NCBI GenBank assembly: GCA_029990175.1
Contig: JARKIP010000053.1
Location: 10,000,001-10,064,000 of the forward strand
Direction: 5' to 3'
DNA length: 64,000 nt
DNA from: Petunia secreta
Lineage: Eukaryota > Streptophyta > Magnoliopsida > Solanales > Solanaceae
The notes beneath the pieces were generated by a model. The model was not told the DNA's origin. It did not search any database and was given only the letters and a program-made list of their open reading frames with translations. Position 1 is the first letter of the stretch, and each line of letters opens with the position of its first letter. This document shows positions 12,286 through 24,426 of this stretch, piece after piece. The translations under genes were made by a program, and so were the position numbers.

Positions 12286-12775
12286 TTATTTTGCTATCCT
12301 TTGCATTCTTTGTTGGCCAATATGACCAAGTCTAGCATGCCATATGTTTACATCACTATCATATTTATGTGAGGAAGCAAACATAGAAAAACTAGCATTA
12401 TTATTAAATGAATCATAATCCAAATCCATAATAATAAAACCTCCAGTCACATGACCAAAACCAAATAAATTTGAACCTAAAGTCAATTTGACAGAATTGT
12501 CATGGAAAAACAAGCTAAAGCCAAGCCTAAGCAAAATAATAACAGAATTAATATTCCGACGAATTTCTGGAACATAGAGGACATCATGTAGTAGTAGGTG
12601 TCGACCACCACGCAAGAGTAACTTGCATGTACCGATCCCTTCAACAACAACCTTATTATTGTTGCCCACATAAATCCACTTCGTTCCATGTGAAATATGC
12701 CGAAACTCCACAAAAGCATTTCATTCCCTCGTTATGTGATCTGTTGCTCCAGAGTCTACAATCCACAAAGGATTA
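12286..12775 (-). pseudogene. C1 protease and GAG-pre-integrase
   Basis: The aspartic protease active site DSGAT is at 12743-12757, preceded by NPLWIV. A TGA stop follows a few codons later. The remaining frame (12711 to 12286) carries the rest of the protease (for example LHDVLYVPEIRRNINSV) and the GAG-pre-integrase motif WHARLGHIGQQRMQ. The protease would cleave the Copia polyprotein. Confidence 0.87.
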
Positions 12776-12778
12776 GAT

Positions 12779-13450
12779 TCAGTCAAAAAACTCTGAACTA
12801 GAAACAAAAAGTTCACTAGTTTGAGTTTTGTGAAATACCTTTCTAGGAGGCTCAGAGCAATTCTTAGCATAGTGACCCTTTTTATCACAGTTAAAGCATT
12901 TCACCTTTGCAACATTTACATATTTGGGATGTTTGTTATTGCCTTGTTGTTCTGAACTTGCTCTTTTAGCAGGTTGAGACTGAGTTGATCCTCTTTTCTT
13001 ACCCCAATTCTTTTTCTTTGAGCCACCCTTGGCCTTAGAGGATGTTGCCATGTGCAACTCAGCTGTTGGCTTAGCAGCCTCAAGTCGATCCTCTTCCAGC
13101 TCAAGAGATCTCTAGACATCTTCCAGAGATGTGATTAGCTGATTGTGGGTCAAATGCATCTTCATATGATCCCAAGAATTAGGTATGGACCGTATGACAA
13201 CTTGAATTTGTTGCTCATCGGTCAATACATGACCAACATCTTTTAACTCCCCAATCATGTTTGTCATATGCTTCAGATGTGTTCTCACTGAATGTTCTGG
13301 GCGCTTTTTGTATGAATCAAACTTGATTGTTAAGGATTGAAGCCTTGCAACAGAACAGGTACCAAACCTATTCATCAAAGCAACCCAAATACCAATAGCT
13401 CTTTGGTGATCCTTAAATTCCCTTAAGATAGCATCATCTAAGGTGCTTAG
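12779..13450 (-). pseudogene. C1 gag, C-terminal part with zinc knuckle
   Basis: This is the Copia Gag (UBN2-type) region, including FDSYKKRPEHSVRTHLKHMT and an RSIPNSW block, then a TAG stop near 13112. The frame then continues to a CCHC zinc knuckle, CFNCDKKGHYAKNC (CX2CX4HX4C), for nucleic-acid packaging. Its N-terminal part is at 45340-45580 on the plus strand. Codons read continuously across the G2 insertion point. Confidence 0.9.
13446..13450. repeat. Target-site duplication of G2 (one copy)
   Basis: CTTAG here is CTAAG on the minus strand. It matches CTAAG at 45576-45580 next to the other G2 LTR, and both lie at the same C1 gag codon position. Confidence 0.9.
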
Positions 13451-16400
13451 TGTCACGACCCTTTTTCACTAAAAAGAAGAACTTATTAGTTTTAAAAGGT
13501 CCGTGATTGGTGTTAATAGGTACACGATTATCTAAGAGAATCGGAGTCGCCACTTGACAAGTTAAAGGTGTGCCAAGTTACCAAAGCGGTGTACCTAGAA
13601 CACCTATGACTCATAAATGGTCTGCGTCAGAGTTCCAGGTAAGGATCTCGGTTGACTCTCGGGAAGGTGTTAGGCACCCTCGAGTCCTGTGCCAAGCACA
13701 GTTGCTTTCATTCACGCATTTCGACTCTTTCAAATTATTTGTTATATTTTGCCTTGATTGTTACGCCTTCAATTTATTATTAAATTTTACCATATGACAA
13801 TTGAAAACTCCAATCGAATATAATCGCGCAGGTACTTCACCCGTTCGAAATCTTCCGACTTAAATCAATTAAATCGCACAGGCACTTCACCCGTTCGAAA
13901 TCTCTTGACTCAACGAGTTTCACGTGAACAATTAAGTAGTATACGATTAAACTCATCTTGCCCTATTGGTTTGCCTAGCCATGCGTGAACAAGTTTGTCG
14001 CTGTTTAGTAAATTTACTAAGTCACGTTTTCTTTCATCTTGAGAAATGACACTTTCTTCGTCAATTAAATGTTTCCTGGATCCATTTGCAATTAAACCTT
14101 TAAAAGCCTTGACATCTCTACCTATTTATTTTTTGGATCAAATATATCCATTTGCCAAGTGATTTCCAGAATTTATACCTAATGTTAGGCTGCTCATTTG
14201 TTTACTCTGGGCCAAATTTGTCTACAATACTTCAACAATGCGATTTAAAGCTTTGTCATTGGTTTATATTTAATGGACATTTGCCTAACCGTGTGTTTTG
14301 TAATCAGATCTCAGATTCTTTTTAAATACATGAGAAAAACTTATTAACTGTTCGCATAAATTGATTTAGACAACTTTCATTGCCTCTGCCTAACTTACGC
14401 CTAGTTAATTTAAGAATGAAACAAATGAGCCATGGGTTAATCTGCTACTTTAAGCCATAAAGTATTGTTACGTCCTCTTTGCACAACTAGCCTCTCTTGC
14501 TTTTATTTAAAAATTGACCAGATTTTGCAAGTATGTCTACCTTTACATTTTAGCAAACTTTATCTCATTTTTAATAAAAAACAGTAAATAATACGAACAC
14601 AACAACAAAATAAAGAGAGGTGATTTTAGGCATTAAGACATGCTGAAATAAATATTAAAACACAAAACAAGCCAACATTTATACAATAAAGCAAAAAAGC
14701 TTGAATATTTACCTAATAAATAGCTCTTAAGCGAAAGAAAGCAATGAAGGATCTAAAGCCCAGAACATCAACGCAGCAACAGTTACGAAACCAACTAAAA
14801 CAACCTCCTCAAAATACCCAGCCACAAGACCTAAAACTCAACTTATTCTCACTTCTCACTTTTTTTTTCACTCTTTTTTTTAAACTCTTTTATGTCTTCT
14901 TCTCCCAGGAAAATGACTTCTTTTTTAGATCAATTTTTTCAGATCTGTTGGTGTCTTTTTCACTTGGTGAAGTGTTTTTTTTCAGCTGTGTGTCTCTCAG
15001 ATTTCGTGTGTCTGTGTCAAAGAGAGGTTTTTGCTCTCTCTGTGTGTGTTCTGTGTAGTATTTTCAGCTCTGTTTCTGCCTAAAGAGAGTGATGTTACTC
15101 TCTTAAATAGACAAAGATTAAAGTGAAAAGTTCAAGTAAAAAGGACAAACCCATGTGACCAATTTTTCACTTTTCAGAGAAGTACAATTTCAGCATGCAT
15201 TAGCTTGTACCAAAAACTACAAAAGCCTTCAAAGGTGCTGCATATTTTGTCTTCTTATTTGACTTTTGACTCCCATAAAGTTCCCATGTGACTCACTGAT
15301 TTCCAGACTTAACTTATATTCCCTAACCATCCCAGGTTGAATTTCAACTCAGTTCAGTCCAAAACGAGGTCACACCGACCCCTTTGAACTCCTAATTCCT
15401 AGCTAAGGAAATCCCAGATTAATCTTAAGGTTACTAAACAAAGAAGAAAGCTATAAAGACAACGAATTTTATTTTCAAGCTCTGGACATATCAAGCAACT
15501 AATCTTCCCTACATGCCTTCCTGCTCAAACTTACACATTCAGCACATAGCCGATATACTGACTGAACCAATAGACTACACAATCAAACATAACTTTGGAC
15601 AGAAAACAAACCAACATTTCAGCTCAATATTGATCCAAACGCCACTTTAAATTACCAAACGGGTGACATACATAAACGGATATCAGCTAACAAAGTTAAC
15701 ATTTCACAAGTTTTAAACCAAAATACGTTTCAACTTATTCTTGTTCACAAGCATTCGTATGGAGTACTACTTAACTAAATGACTATTTTTACCACTAATC
15801 AAATATAAATAATGGAAAGTGAACAGAGAGGAACATAATTTGCTTGCTTCTAACCCGTCAAAGCCATAGCGAAATCCAAATGCCGATGCCAAAGCTTGAT
15901 CGCCGCTGCCTCGACGTCGCCTTGCTAAACCAACCGACCTGCAGGCTGCGTCAACCTCTCGCCACTATCGCTGCTCAGTCACAGCTCCATGCTATCCTCA
16001 CCATTCAATATCATCACCACCATTGCGCACACACAATCACACATTGCTTCAGCCTGAATGAGACTCCCTCATCGCCATCACCAAAACTCACTGCCTTACG
16101 GCTGCTCCAACAAGCTTCAACAGATCACAGCCCTAACAAGATCAATAACAAAGCTGCCTCGAACATCATAGCACCACTACCTCGCCCGCTGCCTTACCAG
16201 AATCGGATCAGACCTAACACCATCGCCTCGGATCAAAACATATGAACAGAAACAACATAAACAATTGTTCCCTAGCCTAAACTCCATCCTATACCCTCGT
16301 CGCTCTATATCGATGCCTCCAGTCACACGGCATTGCTTCACGATCAAAGCATAGTCCCCATACCCAAAAACAGCCCCGACGCATCAGCATCATCGTCGCA

Positions 16401-17473
16401 GCCTAGCCACACGGCATTGCTTCAGTGAAACAACCATTAAAACAACTCGTAATCAGCCACCAAAACCATAGCCTCACACGCCGTAGCAAGCATCGCTGCA
16501 GCCTATAGCCACCACTACATTCCTATGGCCACCACTAACACTGCCCTAAATCACAAAACAAAGTACAACATCCCTTCACATTCAATCAATCGCAGCCATC
16601 ACTGCCTCGTCTCGCTTCAAAAACATCGTCATCACAGCCTCCCCACGACAAAACAAACCCGATTCCTTTGTTATCCCAAATTGAAACAGCCCAAGGAATC
16701 CGTTACCTTCTTCTTCTAATTGAAACGATCCCATTTGGGGTCGTTTCAATTAGAACAAGAAAGTAACGGAAAAGAGGAGATAGAAACAGGGCTTAACGAT
16801 AAAAGTTCAACGGAAAGATGACGAAACTCACCGGATTTTGAAGTTTGACCGAACCTTTGAACCTTGATTTACACCAAATGAGTGAGAAAATGGAGAAATC
16901 GACACCATATTCGGATAGAGGGGGTCACTGCGAGCCTAGGGATGTAAGAGATTTGGCCGGAGGATGGCCATCGACGATGGTCTCGTGGCGGAGTCCGGTG
17001 GTGCAACAAAGGGCAGAGTTTGATTTTGTTTCTGAGGGAATTTTTTGGAGAAAATGGACAAATAAGGCAAAAATTGATTTTATACTAAAGGGGTGGGCCG
17101 GGTCAAAAAGAAGCGGGTTGGGCTAAGTGAAATCCTATATGGACTATTATTTTCCTTTACAATGTGATGATCAAACAGGCCCGATGGCTATTATGATAAT
17201 CAAATCTTACTCATTTAAACTCACAATTAGCCTAATCAATTAAAATTAAACAATTAACAATACTCACAAAACACATGGAACATTTCAATTAACACAAGAA
17301 TATAGGCAAAACATGCTCACAAATAATTCTATTTTTTGGTTAATTTTCTAGCATTTTTTCGTAATCAATTACTAAAATAGTCAAAAGAAATGGTAAACAC
17401 ATGACAATTAACACACATATTTAATTATTTATCTATTTATTTATGTGATTTGTGCCAAAATTAGGTGATTACA
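13451..17473 (-). repeat. 3' LTR of G2 (4023 bp)
   Basis: On the minus strand the LTR starts TGTAATCACC (17473) and ends GGGTCGTGACA (13451). A purine-rich tract, CAAAGAGGGGCAGC (17487 to 17474), lies immediately upstream and serves as the polypurine tract, which fixes this as the 3' LTR. It matches the truncated 5' LTR at 45581-47306 and the G1 LTR. The open frames inside it (93 and 133 codons, on the antisense strand) recur in the other LTR copy only because the DNA is repeated. No known domain is visible in them. Confidence 0.9.
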
Positions 17474-18019
17474 GCTGCCCCTCTTTGTTCGGGAACACGA
17501 AGAGTTTTCGGACAAAGAAGTAATCGACAATTAATTTTGGCTTTTCGGTTCTAGCCGAGGGCATGCTTTGCAAAATAGTGACCGTACCTTGAATTTTGGT
17601 TCTAACCAAGAACAAAGCTACCTACATATCCCCGGACTAAGGAATCAGGTCAGTGTAGTTCCTTACGTGCGGCAGCTGGGACTACCGCATATAAACAGGC
17701 ACTAGCCTCTCCTAGACTAACACTAAGCACACTCTAGACATACACAGGCTATCTCTAGACACTTTCAGAACTAAACTGGGACTGCCTCGATGCTCCTAGA
17801 CTTACCCGGACTGACACAAGACACTTTTGACACACTAGAGTTGTTGCTGCTGGTCACTTGTTGCTGGTTGCTGGCTAGCTGGCTGGTGGTCACTGCTTTA
17901 CAAAAGAAAAATGAAAATACAACATTTGAAATGTAAAATACAATTCCTAAGCTAACTTCTTCATGCTTCCCAAGCTGATAAACTGGTCCGAAGCTCCCAC
18001 TACCAAAGTGGTCTTGAAG

Positions 18020-18760
18020 ACTTGAAATTGCCGCTCGGGCGGGCTTTGCCTCTAAAGCTGAAACTGCTGCTCAGGTGAGCTTGACTTGAAAGCTGAAATT
18101 GCCGCTTTGACGGGCTTTGACTTGAATGAAATTGTCGCTTTGACGGGCTTTGACTTGAAAGATAAAACTGGAACCACCACTCTGGTGGGTCTTGCTTTTT
18201 GTTGAAAATTAGAAATCATTACTCTGATGGGTCTTGCTCATGCTGAATTGAAAGACCATCACTCTGATGGATCTTGCTTGTACTGGAAATTGAAGATCAT
18301 CACTCTGATGGATCTTGCTCTGACTGAAAATTAAAAACCATCACTCTGATGGGTCTTGCTAAACCAATCACTCTGACGGGTCTTGTTCATGCTGAATTGA
18401 AAGACCATCACTCTGATGGATCTTGCTCTTGCTGAATTGAAAACCATCACTCTGATGGGTTTTGTTCTTGCTGAATTGAAAGACCATCACTCTGATGGGT
18501 CTTGTTCATGCTGAATTGAAAACCATCACTCTGATGCGTACTGCTTCTTCTGGAAATTGAAAACCATCACTCTGATGGGTCTTGCTTTTTGTTGAAAATT
18601 ATAGACCATCACTCTGATGGGTTCTGCTTCTTCTGGAAATTGAAAACCATCACTCTGATGGGTCTTGCTTTTTGTTGAAAATTATAAACCATCACTTTGA
18701 TGGGTCTTGTTCTTGCTGAATTGAAAACCATCACTCTGATGGGTCTTGCTTCTTTACAGA
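18020..18760. repeat. Tandem hairpin repeats, ccatcactctgatgg type
   Basis: More than ten copies of a core reading ccatcactctgatgggtcttgct are separated by short gaattgaaa-type spacers. The core is self-complementary (CCATCA-CTC-TGATGG). The unit grades from a G/C-rich version near 18030 (ccgctcgggcgg), through ccaccactctggtgg near 18176, to the common form. Both arms change together. Confidence 0.85.
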
Positions 18761-18775
18761 AATGGATTCCCTCGT

Positions 18776-19420
18776 TCTTCAGGTGGTTGCTTCGACTTTC
18801 CAAATTACTCCCTCATTCTCCAGGTGGGTGCCTCGACTTTCTCTAAACTACTCCCTCATTCTCCAGGTGGGTGCTTCGACTTCTCTAAATTACTCCCTCA
18901 TTCTCCAGGTGGGTGCCTCGACTTCCTCTAAACTACTCCCTCATTCTCCAGGTGGGTGCCTCGACTTTCCAAATTACTCCCTCATTCTCCAGGTGGGTGC
19001 CTCGACTTCCTCTAAACTACTCCCTCATTCTCCAGGTGGGTGCCTCGACTTCCTCTAAACTACTCCCTCATTCTCCAGGCGGGTGCCTCGACTTTCTCTA
19101 AACTACTCCCTCATTCTCCAGGTGGGTGCCTCGACTTCCTCTAAACTACTCCCTCATTCTCCAGGTGGGTGCCTCGACTTCCTCTAAACTAGTCCCTCAT
19201 TCTCCAGGTGGGTGCCTCGACTTTCCAAATTACTCCCTCATTCTCCACGTGGGTGCCTCGACTTCCTCTAAACTACTCCCTCATTCTCCAGGTGGGTGCC
19301 TCGACTTCCTCTAAACTACTCCCTCATTCTCCAGGCGGGTGCCTCGACTTTCTCTAAACTACTCCCTCATTCTCCAGGTGGGTGCCTCGACTTCTCTAAA
19401 CTACTCCCTCATTCTCCACA
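18776..19420. repeat. 43-bp tandem array, about 15 copies
   Basis: The unit reads approximately ctccaggtgggtgcctcgac, then ttcctctaaactactccctcatt, with copy length about 41-44 bp and few substitutions. Long open frames through it are repeat artefacts. Confidence 0.9.
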
Positions 19421-19439
19421 AGCTGATGAACTGGTCTGA

Positions 19440-19690
19440 AGCTCCAACTAATCCAGTGGATCTTTGAAACTTGAAATTGCCGCTCGGGTGGGCTTTAACT
19501 TGAAACTTGAAACTGCCGCTCAGGCGGGCTTTAACTTGAAAGTTGAAATTGCCGCTTTGACGGGCTTTGACTTGAATGAAATTGCTGAAACTTGAAATTG
19601 CCGCTCGGGCGGGCTTTGACTGTTGAAAGCTTGGAATTGCTGCTTGGCAGGCTTTGATTTGAAATTTAAATGCATCTTGAAATCTGCATA
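19440..19690. repeat. Second block of ccgctcgggcgggctt-type repeats
   Basis: Copies of a unit containing gccgctcgggcgggctttga and tgaaacttgaaattg recur here, matching 18000-18170. The 43-bp array therefore sits inside an older array of this unit. Confidence 0.75.
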
Positions 19691-20574
19691 TCCTTTGATG
19701 ATCTCCTTCATGGTACACTCCTTAGTGTGGCATTCTTTGTGCTGATGTGAAACATTAGGGCTCCAATTATCTAAATTGGTCCTGACTTGCTCTAGCACGA
19801 CTATGAAACTTGTAAACGAGCTTTGCGAAGCTTTCTATTGCTCGGAAAGAAATGAGAAGAAAATAAAATGAAAGAATTTCAAGAGGAGACATTGAATGAA
19901 AGATGTCTCCAGAAAAAAGAAGAACTTATCCGGAGGTGAAATAACGACCTTATTAAACATGACATGCCTTTTGGAATCAACTCTTCATCCTTTCACATGA
20001 TCTATCCCTGATTTTGCTCCCATTCTTCAAATCTTGTTTGATGGCAAATCTAACGACCCTCTTTCGACTAGTAGTGCCCCTTGGGGTTTTCACTAACTAG
20101 CCTCTCTCTTTGTTCTTTTAACTCACTATTGTCTTGCAGCGCCTTTTCAGGTTTTCACCGACAAGATTTCATTTTTTTTTCTCTCTCTTTTTTTTTTTTT
20201 TTCATTTCATTTCTTTCACTCTTTCCCGATCGACCTCCGATCTTTCCTTGCTGCTCAACCCCGTCTTTCCTTTCTTTCTTCAATTTTGGCCTTTATCCTG
20301 ATTCCCTGGAGAATTTCTCCTTCAATGACCTTGGTGCTCCAAACTCCTAATGCGATTGTCGGCTTAAGAATGCGACTTTACAGCGTGGATCTTATCCCTT
20401 GATACCCTACTCGGCTTGACATTCTCAATGATCGGTCAGAAGGGTCTTTATTTGGACTGTAATATTGGATCTGGTTAGGCTATGAATAGAAGGATACAAC
20501 ACAAAAACTCAAAACATCTCATGAGACGACTAGAATGAGCATTACAAGATTGACGTCGTTTGTGGATGGATAAT

Positions 20575-23246
20575 AGAAATTTTCCCGAGCGGCGGGGGTT
20601 GAGGCCTTCGTTTGTAGCGGGTGTTATGGAATTTCTTGATATAGCCCGCAACACAGACGATTATTTAAGGCATGGCAAATTAGGTGTCCATGTGAAAAAT
20701 AAAAATGTGTAAAGATACAATATTTGGAGAATGTAGAGATACATCTGTATAAGAAGGGGTTTATGCTAAATTACTACGTTTGGTATAATCATGGAGAGCC
20801 TTGGGACTTGCAGAAGCACCTTCAAAATCTTGAAAATATTCATGGCGGTAGGAGTTCTCCGATTGTGGAACCAGACCAAGCAGCCGGGTATAGAATAGAA
20901 GATATGGTAAATGATGCTTTTGGGATGTACCCGGCTAATGATCCCCTTCAGCCGGATACATCACAGCCAAACATTGAGCACATTCCCAATGCCGAGGCAA
21001 ATCAATTCTATAAACGGTTGGAGGAAACAAGTCGTCCATTTTATGAGGGCTCGGCGCCCAGTTGTCGGTTGTTGTTAGATTGATGAGTATCAAATCAGTT
21101 TTTAGTATTTCTCAAGCTGCCATGGATTCCATCATTGGCCTTATGAATGAACTCAATCCGACAAATATGGCCTTACCAACTAATTATTACTACACTAAGA
21201 AATTGGTTTCCTCGTTGGGTCTTTCTGCCGAGAAGATTCATTGTTGTGTTAATGGTTGCATGTTGTATTATAAGAATGATGCAGACCTCGTGACATGTAG
21301 ATTTTGTGAGGAGCCTCGATACAAGCCTGAGCAAAATCCTAAAATGAAGCCGAAGCCTGTTAAGTCGATGCATTACTTGCCCCTTATACCCCGGTTAAAG
21401 AGGATGTATGCTTCGATGAGTTCTGCTCCACACATGAGATGACATCATGACCGTACCAAGCAGCCGGGTATTCTATCCCATCCGTCTGATGGTGAGGCAT
21501 GGAAACACTTTGATCAAGTGTATCCAGCATTTGCTAGTGAGCCAATGAATGTAAGGTTGGGTCTATGTTCTGATGGGTTCACCCCTTTTGATGTCTCCTC
21601 TACGCCTTATTCTTGTTGGCCCGTATTTGTCATTCCTTACAACCTGCCTCCCAGAATGTGCATGACCAGTCCTTATCTATTTTTGAATTGTATAATACCG
21701 GGTCCACATAACCCGAAAGCCTCTAGTGATGTATATTTGTAGCCTTAGCTAGATGAGTTGCAGATACTTTGGCATGAAGGAGTTGAAACCTATGATATAT
21801 CAACGAAACAGAACTTCCAAATGTGTGCTTCTTTGATGTGGACTATAAATGACTTTCCAGCTTATGGGATGTTGTCTGGGTGGTCCACTGCAGGTAAGCT
21901 CTCTTGCCCTTACTGTATGGAAGATACAAAAGCCTTCACTTTGAAATATGGAGGTAAATGCACATGGTTCGACTATTGCCGTCGATTCTTGCCAATGGAC
22001 CATCCTTTCAGGAATAACACTAGTGCATGTATGAAGAATCAGGTTGATTTTGAGGAGCCTCCTCGAAGGTTATCAGGCATAGAGATATGGGACAAGGTTA
22101 AGGAGCTTCCTAAGGTAACTGAAGAACTGCCATCTAAAGCACTTGGTTATGGGGTAGAACATAATTGGACTAAACAAAGCGTTTTATCTGGGAGTTGCCT
22201 TACTGGAAGGATAATCTTCTTCGCCATAATATGGATCCAATGCATATTGAGAAGAATTTTTTCGAGGCTATCCTTAATACTGTGATGGATGTCCGGAACA
22301 AGACAAAGGACAACTTGAAGGCACGGTTGGACCTACAGTTATTATGTAGGCGACCTGAGTTACAGGTAATCCACGAAGGCAACAACATTTTCCTGCCAAA
22401 GGCTTGTTATACATTCGATGAGGATGAGAGAAAGATGATTTGTGAGTGGGTGAGTAATTTAAGGATGCCTGATGGTTATGCTTCAAACCTAGAAAGGTGT
22501 ATTGATATTACTGGTGGGAAACTGCATCACATGAAAAGCCACGACTGTCACATATTCATGGAAAACTTGCTCCCAATGCATTCAATGGCTTGCCTGATAA
22601 AGTTTTGAAACCGCTAATAGAGACGAGCCTATTTTTTAAAGAGCTTTGCAGTAAGACATTGAAGGAAGAGAATCTTAACTTGTTGGAACAGAACTTTCCT
22701 GTAGTCGCCACTAAGCTGACAAAGATCTTTCCCCCCGGGTTCTTTAATGTGATGGAGCATCTTCCGATTCACCTCGGTGAAGAGGCTCGGATAGGAGGCC
22801 CGGTGCACTGCAGATGGATGTACCCTTTCGAAAGGTAAGCTTCCATATCTTTGCCAGTAACTTTTATTTTTTTAATAAAGCCAATGTAATTCCACTAACA
22901 CAATAATTATTGCAGAATTATTGGTAAGTGTAAGCGGGACGTGAAAAATAGGAACCAAATCGAGGGGTCAATATGCGAGGCATATCTGGCTAGAGAAACT
23001 TCTCATTTTTGCTCATACTACTTCGACAAGGATGTTCCATGTTTGCGCACCAGGCCGGATTGGCATGATGTGGGAGATAATAGTGATCCCAATTACCCAG
23101 CATTCTATGTATTCAATCAACCAGGCAGGGGAAATACATCTTCCGAAGTATACCAGTTCAATAAACTGGACAGGAAGGTAGCTACAACACATGTGCTATT
23201 GAATTGTCTCGAGGTCACGCCTTATTACAAGTATGTTTTATTTTAA
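20575..23246 (+). pseudogene. CACTA TNP2 transposase, N-terminal and catalytic parts
   Basis: The N-terminal Transpos_assoc-like domain spans 20575-20800 (LYKKGFMLNYYVWYNHGE). The transposase_21 core includes EKIHCCVNGCMLYYK (near 21220), LQILWHEGVETYD (near 21755), MWTINDFPAYGMLSGWSTAG (near 21835) and NLLRHNMDPMHIEKNFFEA (near 22205). A DUF4218-like part follows (22590-22838, EHLPIHLGEEA), then an intron (about 22836-22917) and a further exon to about 23230. Decay includes a frameshift near 21070, a TGA at about 21440, a TAG at about 21740 where relatives have Gln, and a frameshift near 22190. The enzyme would cut the element ends, but this copy cannot encode it whole. Confidence 0.9.
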
Positions 23247-23315
23247 CGGTACTGCCTAATATTTGCCTTTCATAAGTATTCTATCTAACATGAAATTTCC
23301 TCGGCTCATAATGCA

Positions 23316-24426
23316 GTCACTTTGTCGATGAGTTCGGTGATGCAGAAGTTTACGAAAATTTTACAAATTGGTTTACAGAATTTGTATTTAACAAACTCTT
23401 AAATTTTCCTTATATTTAGATAAAAATATTAATTTACACAACTTCGTTGAATTTTTATATAGGTGAACAATCCGGTGAATAGCATCACCTTTGATTTTCT
23501 GCGACATATATGCCATGGCCCATATTATAAATACAAAAGGATGAATACGTACTTTGTAAATGGGTACAAGTTTCATACAAAGCAGCGATCGGAGGGTAAG
23601 AAAACATACAACTCTGGTGTGTCCGTGAAAATAGGAACTGGTGATCAAGGGGGCGATATTGAGTACTACGGTGTGATTGAGGAGATGTTAGAGGTACAGT
23701 ATAGTGTCGGTTGGCCTCATAAAAGATTGGTTCTTTTCCGGTGCAAGTGGTTTGATCCCAGTAACAGAGGTACGAGGGTAGACCCGTCTTCTAAGTTAGT
23801 TGAGGAGAAGTTAGTTGAGGTTAATCACAAAAGGTCATATGGACACTATGATCCTTTCATCATTGCACAGAAAGTAAAGCAAGTGTGGTTTGTTCCTTAC
23901 CCTCGGACAAAGAATACAGCAAGATCAAAGGCCAAAGCCCATTGGTGGGCAGTTCTAAAAGAAAAACTGGTGGGATTAGTTGAAGTACCTGATCTGTTAG
24001 ATGTTGCATACCAGAACGAGGTCTCAACCGTTCCATTGATAGCGGACAACGAACTAGCCGACCAGTTGCAACATATTGATGGCATATATGAGCAGTTAGA
24101 TGCATCTGTAGCTAGTCGAGGAAAAAACCCAGCTAATTTTGGAGAAGGAACTTCAAGGGAAAATGAGGATTCGCTCTCAGGTGCCGCATTCGCTTCCTAC
24201 AGGAGCACATGTAGGATACAGTCCAGATTTTTTCAGGCCACCTGGCATGTCTCAGTTGCGTCCTGGTTGGCGGCATGACTTCAGTAGTTATGACATGACT
24301 GAGACCCTGGCCGGTCCATCGCAGGGCGTTCCCGCACAGGGCGATCCCATACAGTCCACTACTCCGTCTGGGTCGACTCAGCCGCCTTCCGACCTATCTA
24401 GCTCTACCGGCCCTTCGGTCCAGTAG
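23316..24426 (+). pseudogene. CACTA TNP2 C-terminal exons, DUF4216-like
   Basis: A donor after the codons for VTPYYK (near 23230) and an acceptor near 23316 lead into a short exon starting HFVDEFGDAEVYENF. The next exon (23463-24278) carries the DUF4216-like block: MLEVQYSVGWPHKRLVLFRC, then KWFDPSNRGTRVDPSS and KQVWFVPYPRTK. This domain follows DUF4218 in many plant CACTA TNP2 proteins. The downstream Ser/Pro/Thr-rich part (24139-24426) is in another frame and may start the linker to the next gene. Confidence 0.82.

Larger units (their letters stand above)
9563..13450 (-). mobile_element. Ty1/Copia element C1, 3' portion (rest at 45340-45580)
   Basis: The polyprotein order on the minus strand is gag, protease, GAG-pre-integrase, integrase, reverse transcriptase, RNase H, which is the Copia order. 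Several stops and frameshifts show it is inactive. It is cut at 13450 by the G2 LTR. The gag codons continue in frame at 45580 on the other strand: the sequence through CTAAG at 45576-45580 resumes at 13450 on the minus strand with no lost bases apart from the duplicated CTAAG. The two halves face each other because of the inversion described in the findings. Confidence 0.92.
17474..20551 (-). other. 3' internal region of G2 with tandem repeats
   Basis: There is no pol coding sequence in this 3.1 kb between the polypurine tract and the inversion breakpoint. The content is a spacer (17488-17990), arrays of short hairpin-like repeats (about 18000-18760 and 19440-19690), a 43-bp array (18776-19420), and a block (20020-20551) that matches 29-570 of G1. 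Tandem repeats near the 3' LTR are common in Tat/Ogre-type elements. Confidence 0.7.

Noticed and set aside
15844..17126. ORFs of 133 and 93 codons recurring at 46809-47210 and 45928-46209
   Set aside because: They recur because they lie in the two LTRs of one element. They are antisense to it, compositionally simple and match no family.
18746..19314. Several overlapping ORFs of about 60-98 codons with repeated LILQVGAST or LLPHSPGGCLDFL
   Set aside because: They are frame readings of the 43-bp tandem array. Unit length changes between copies shift the frame, so no protein repeat is maintained.
18020..19690. CRISPR-like regular repeats
   Set aside because: Spacers are not unique and the context is a plant retrotransposon. 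There are no cas genes.
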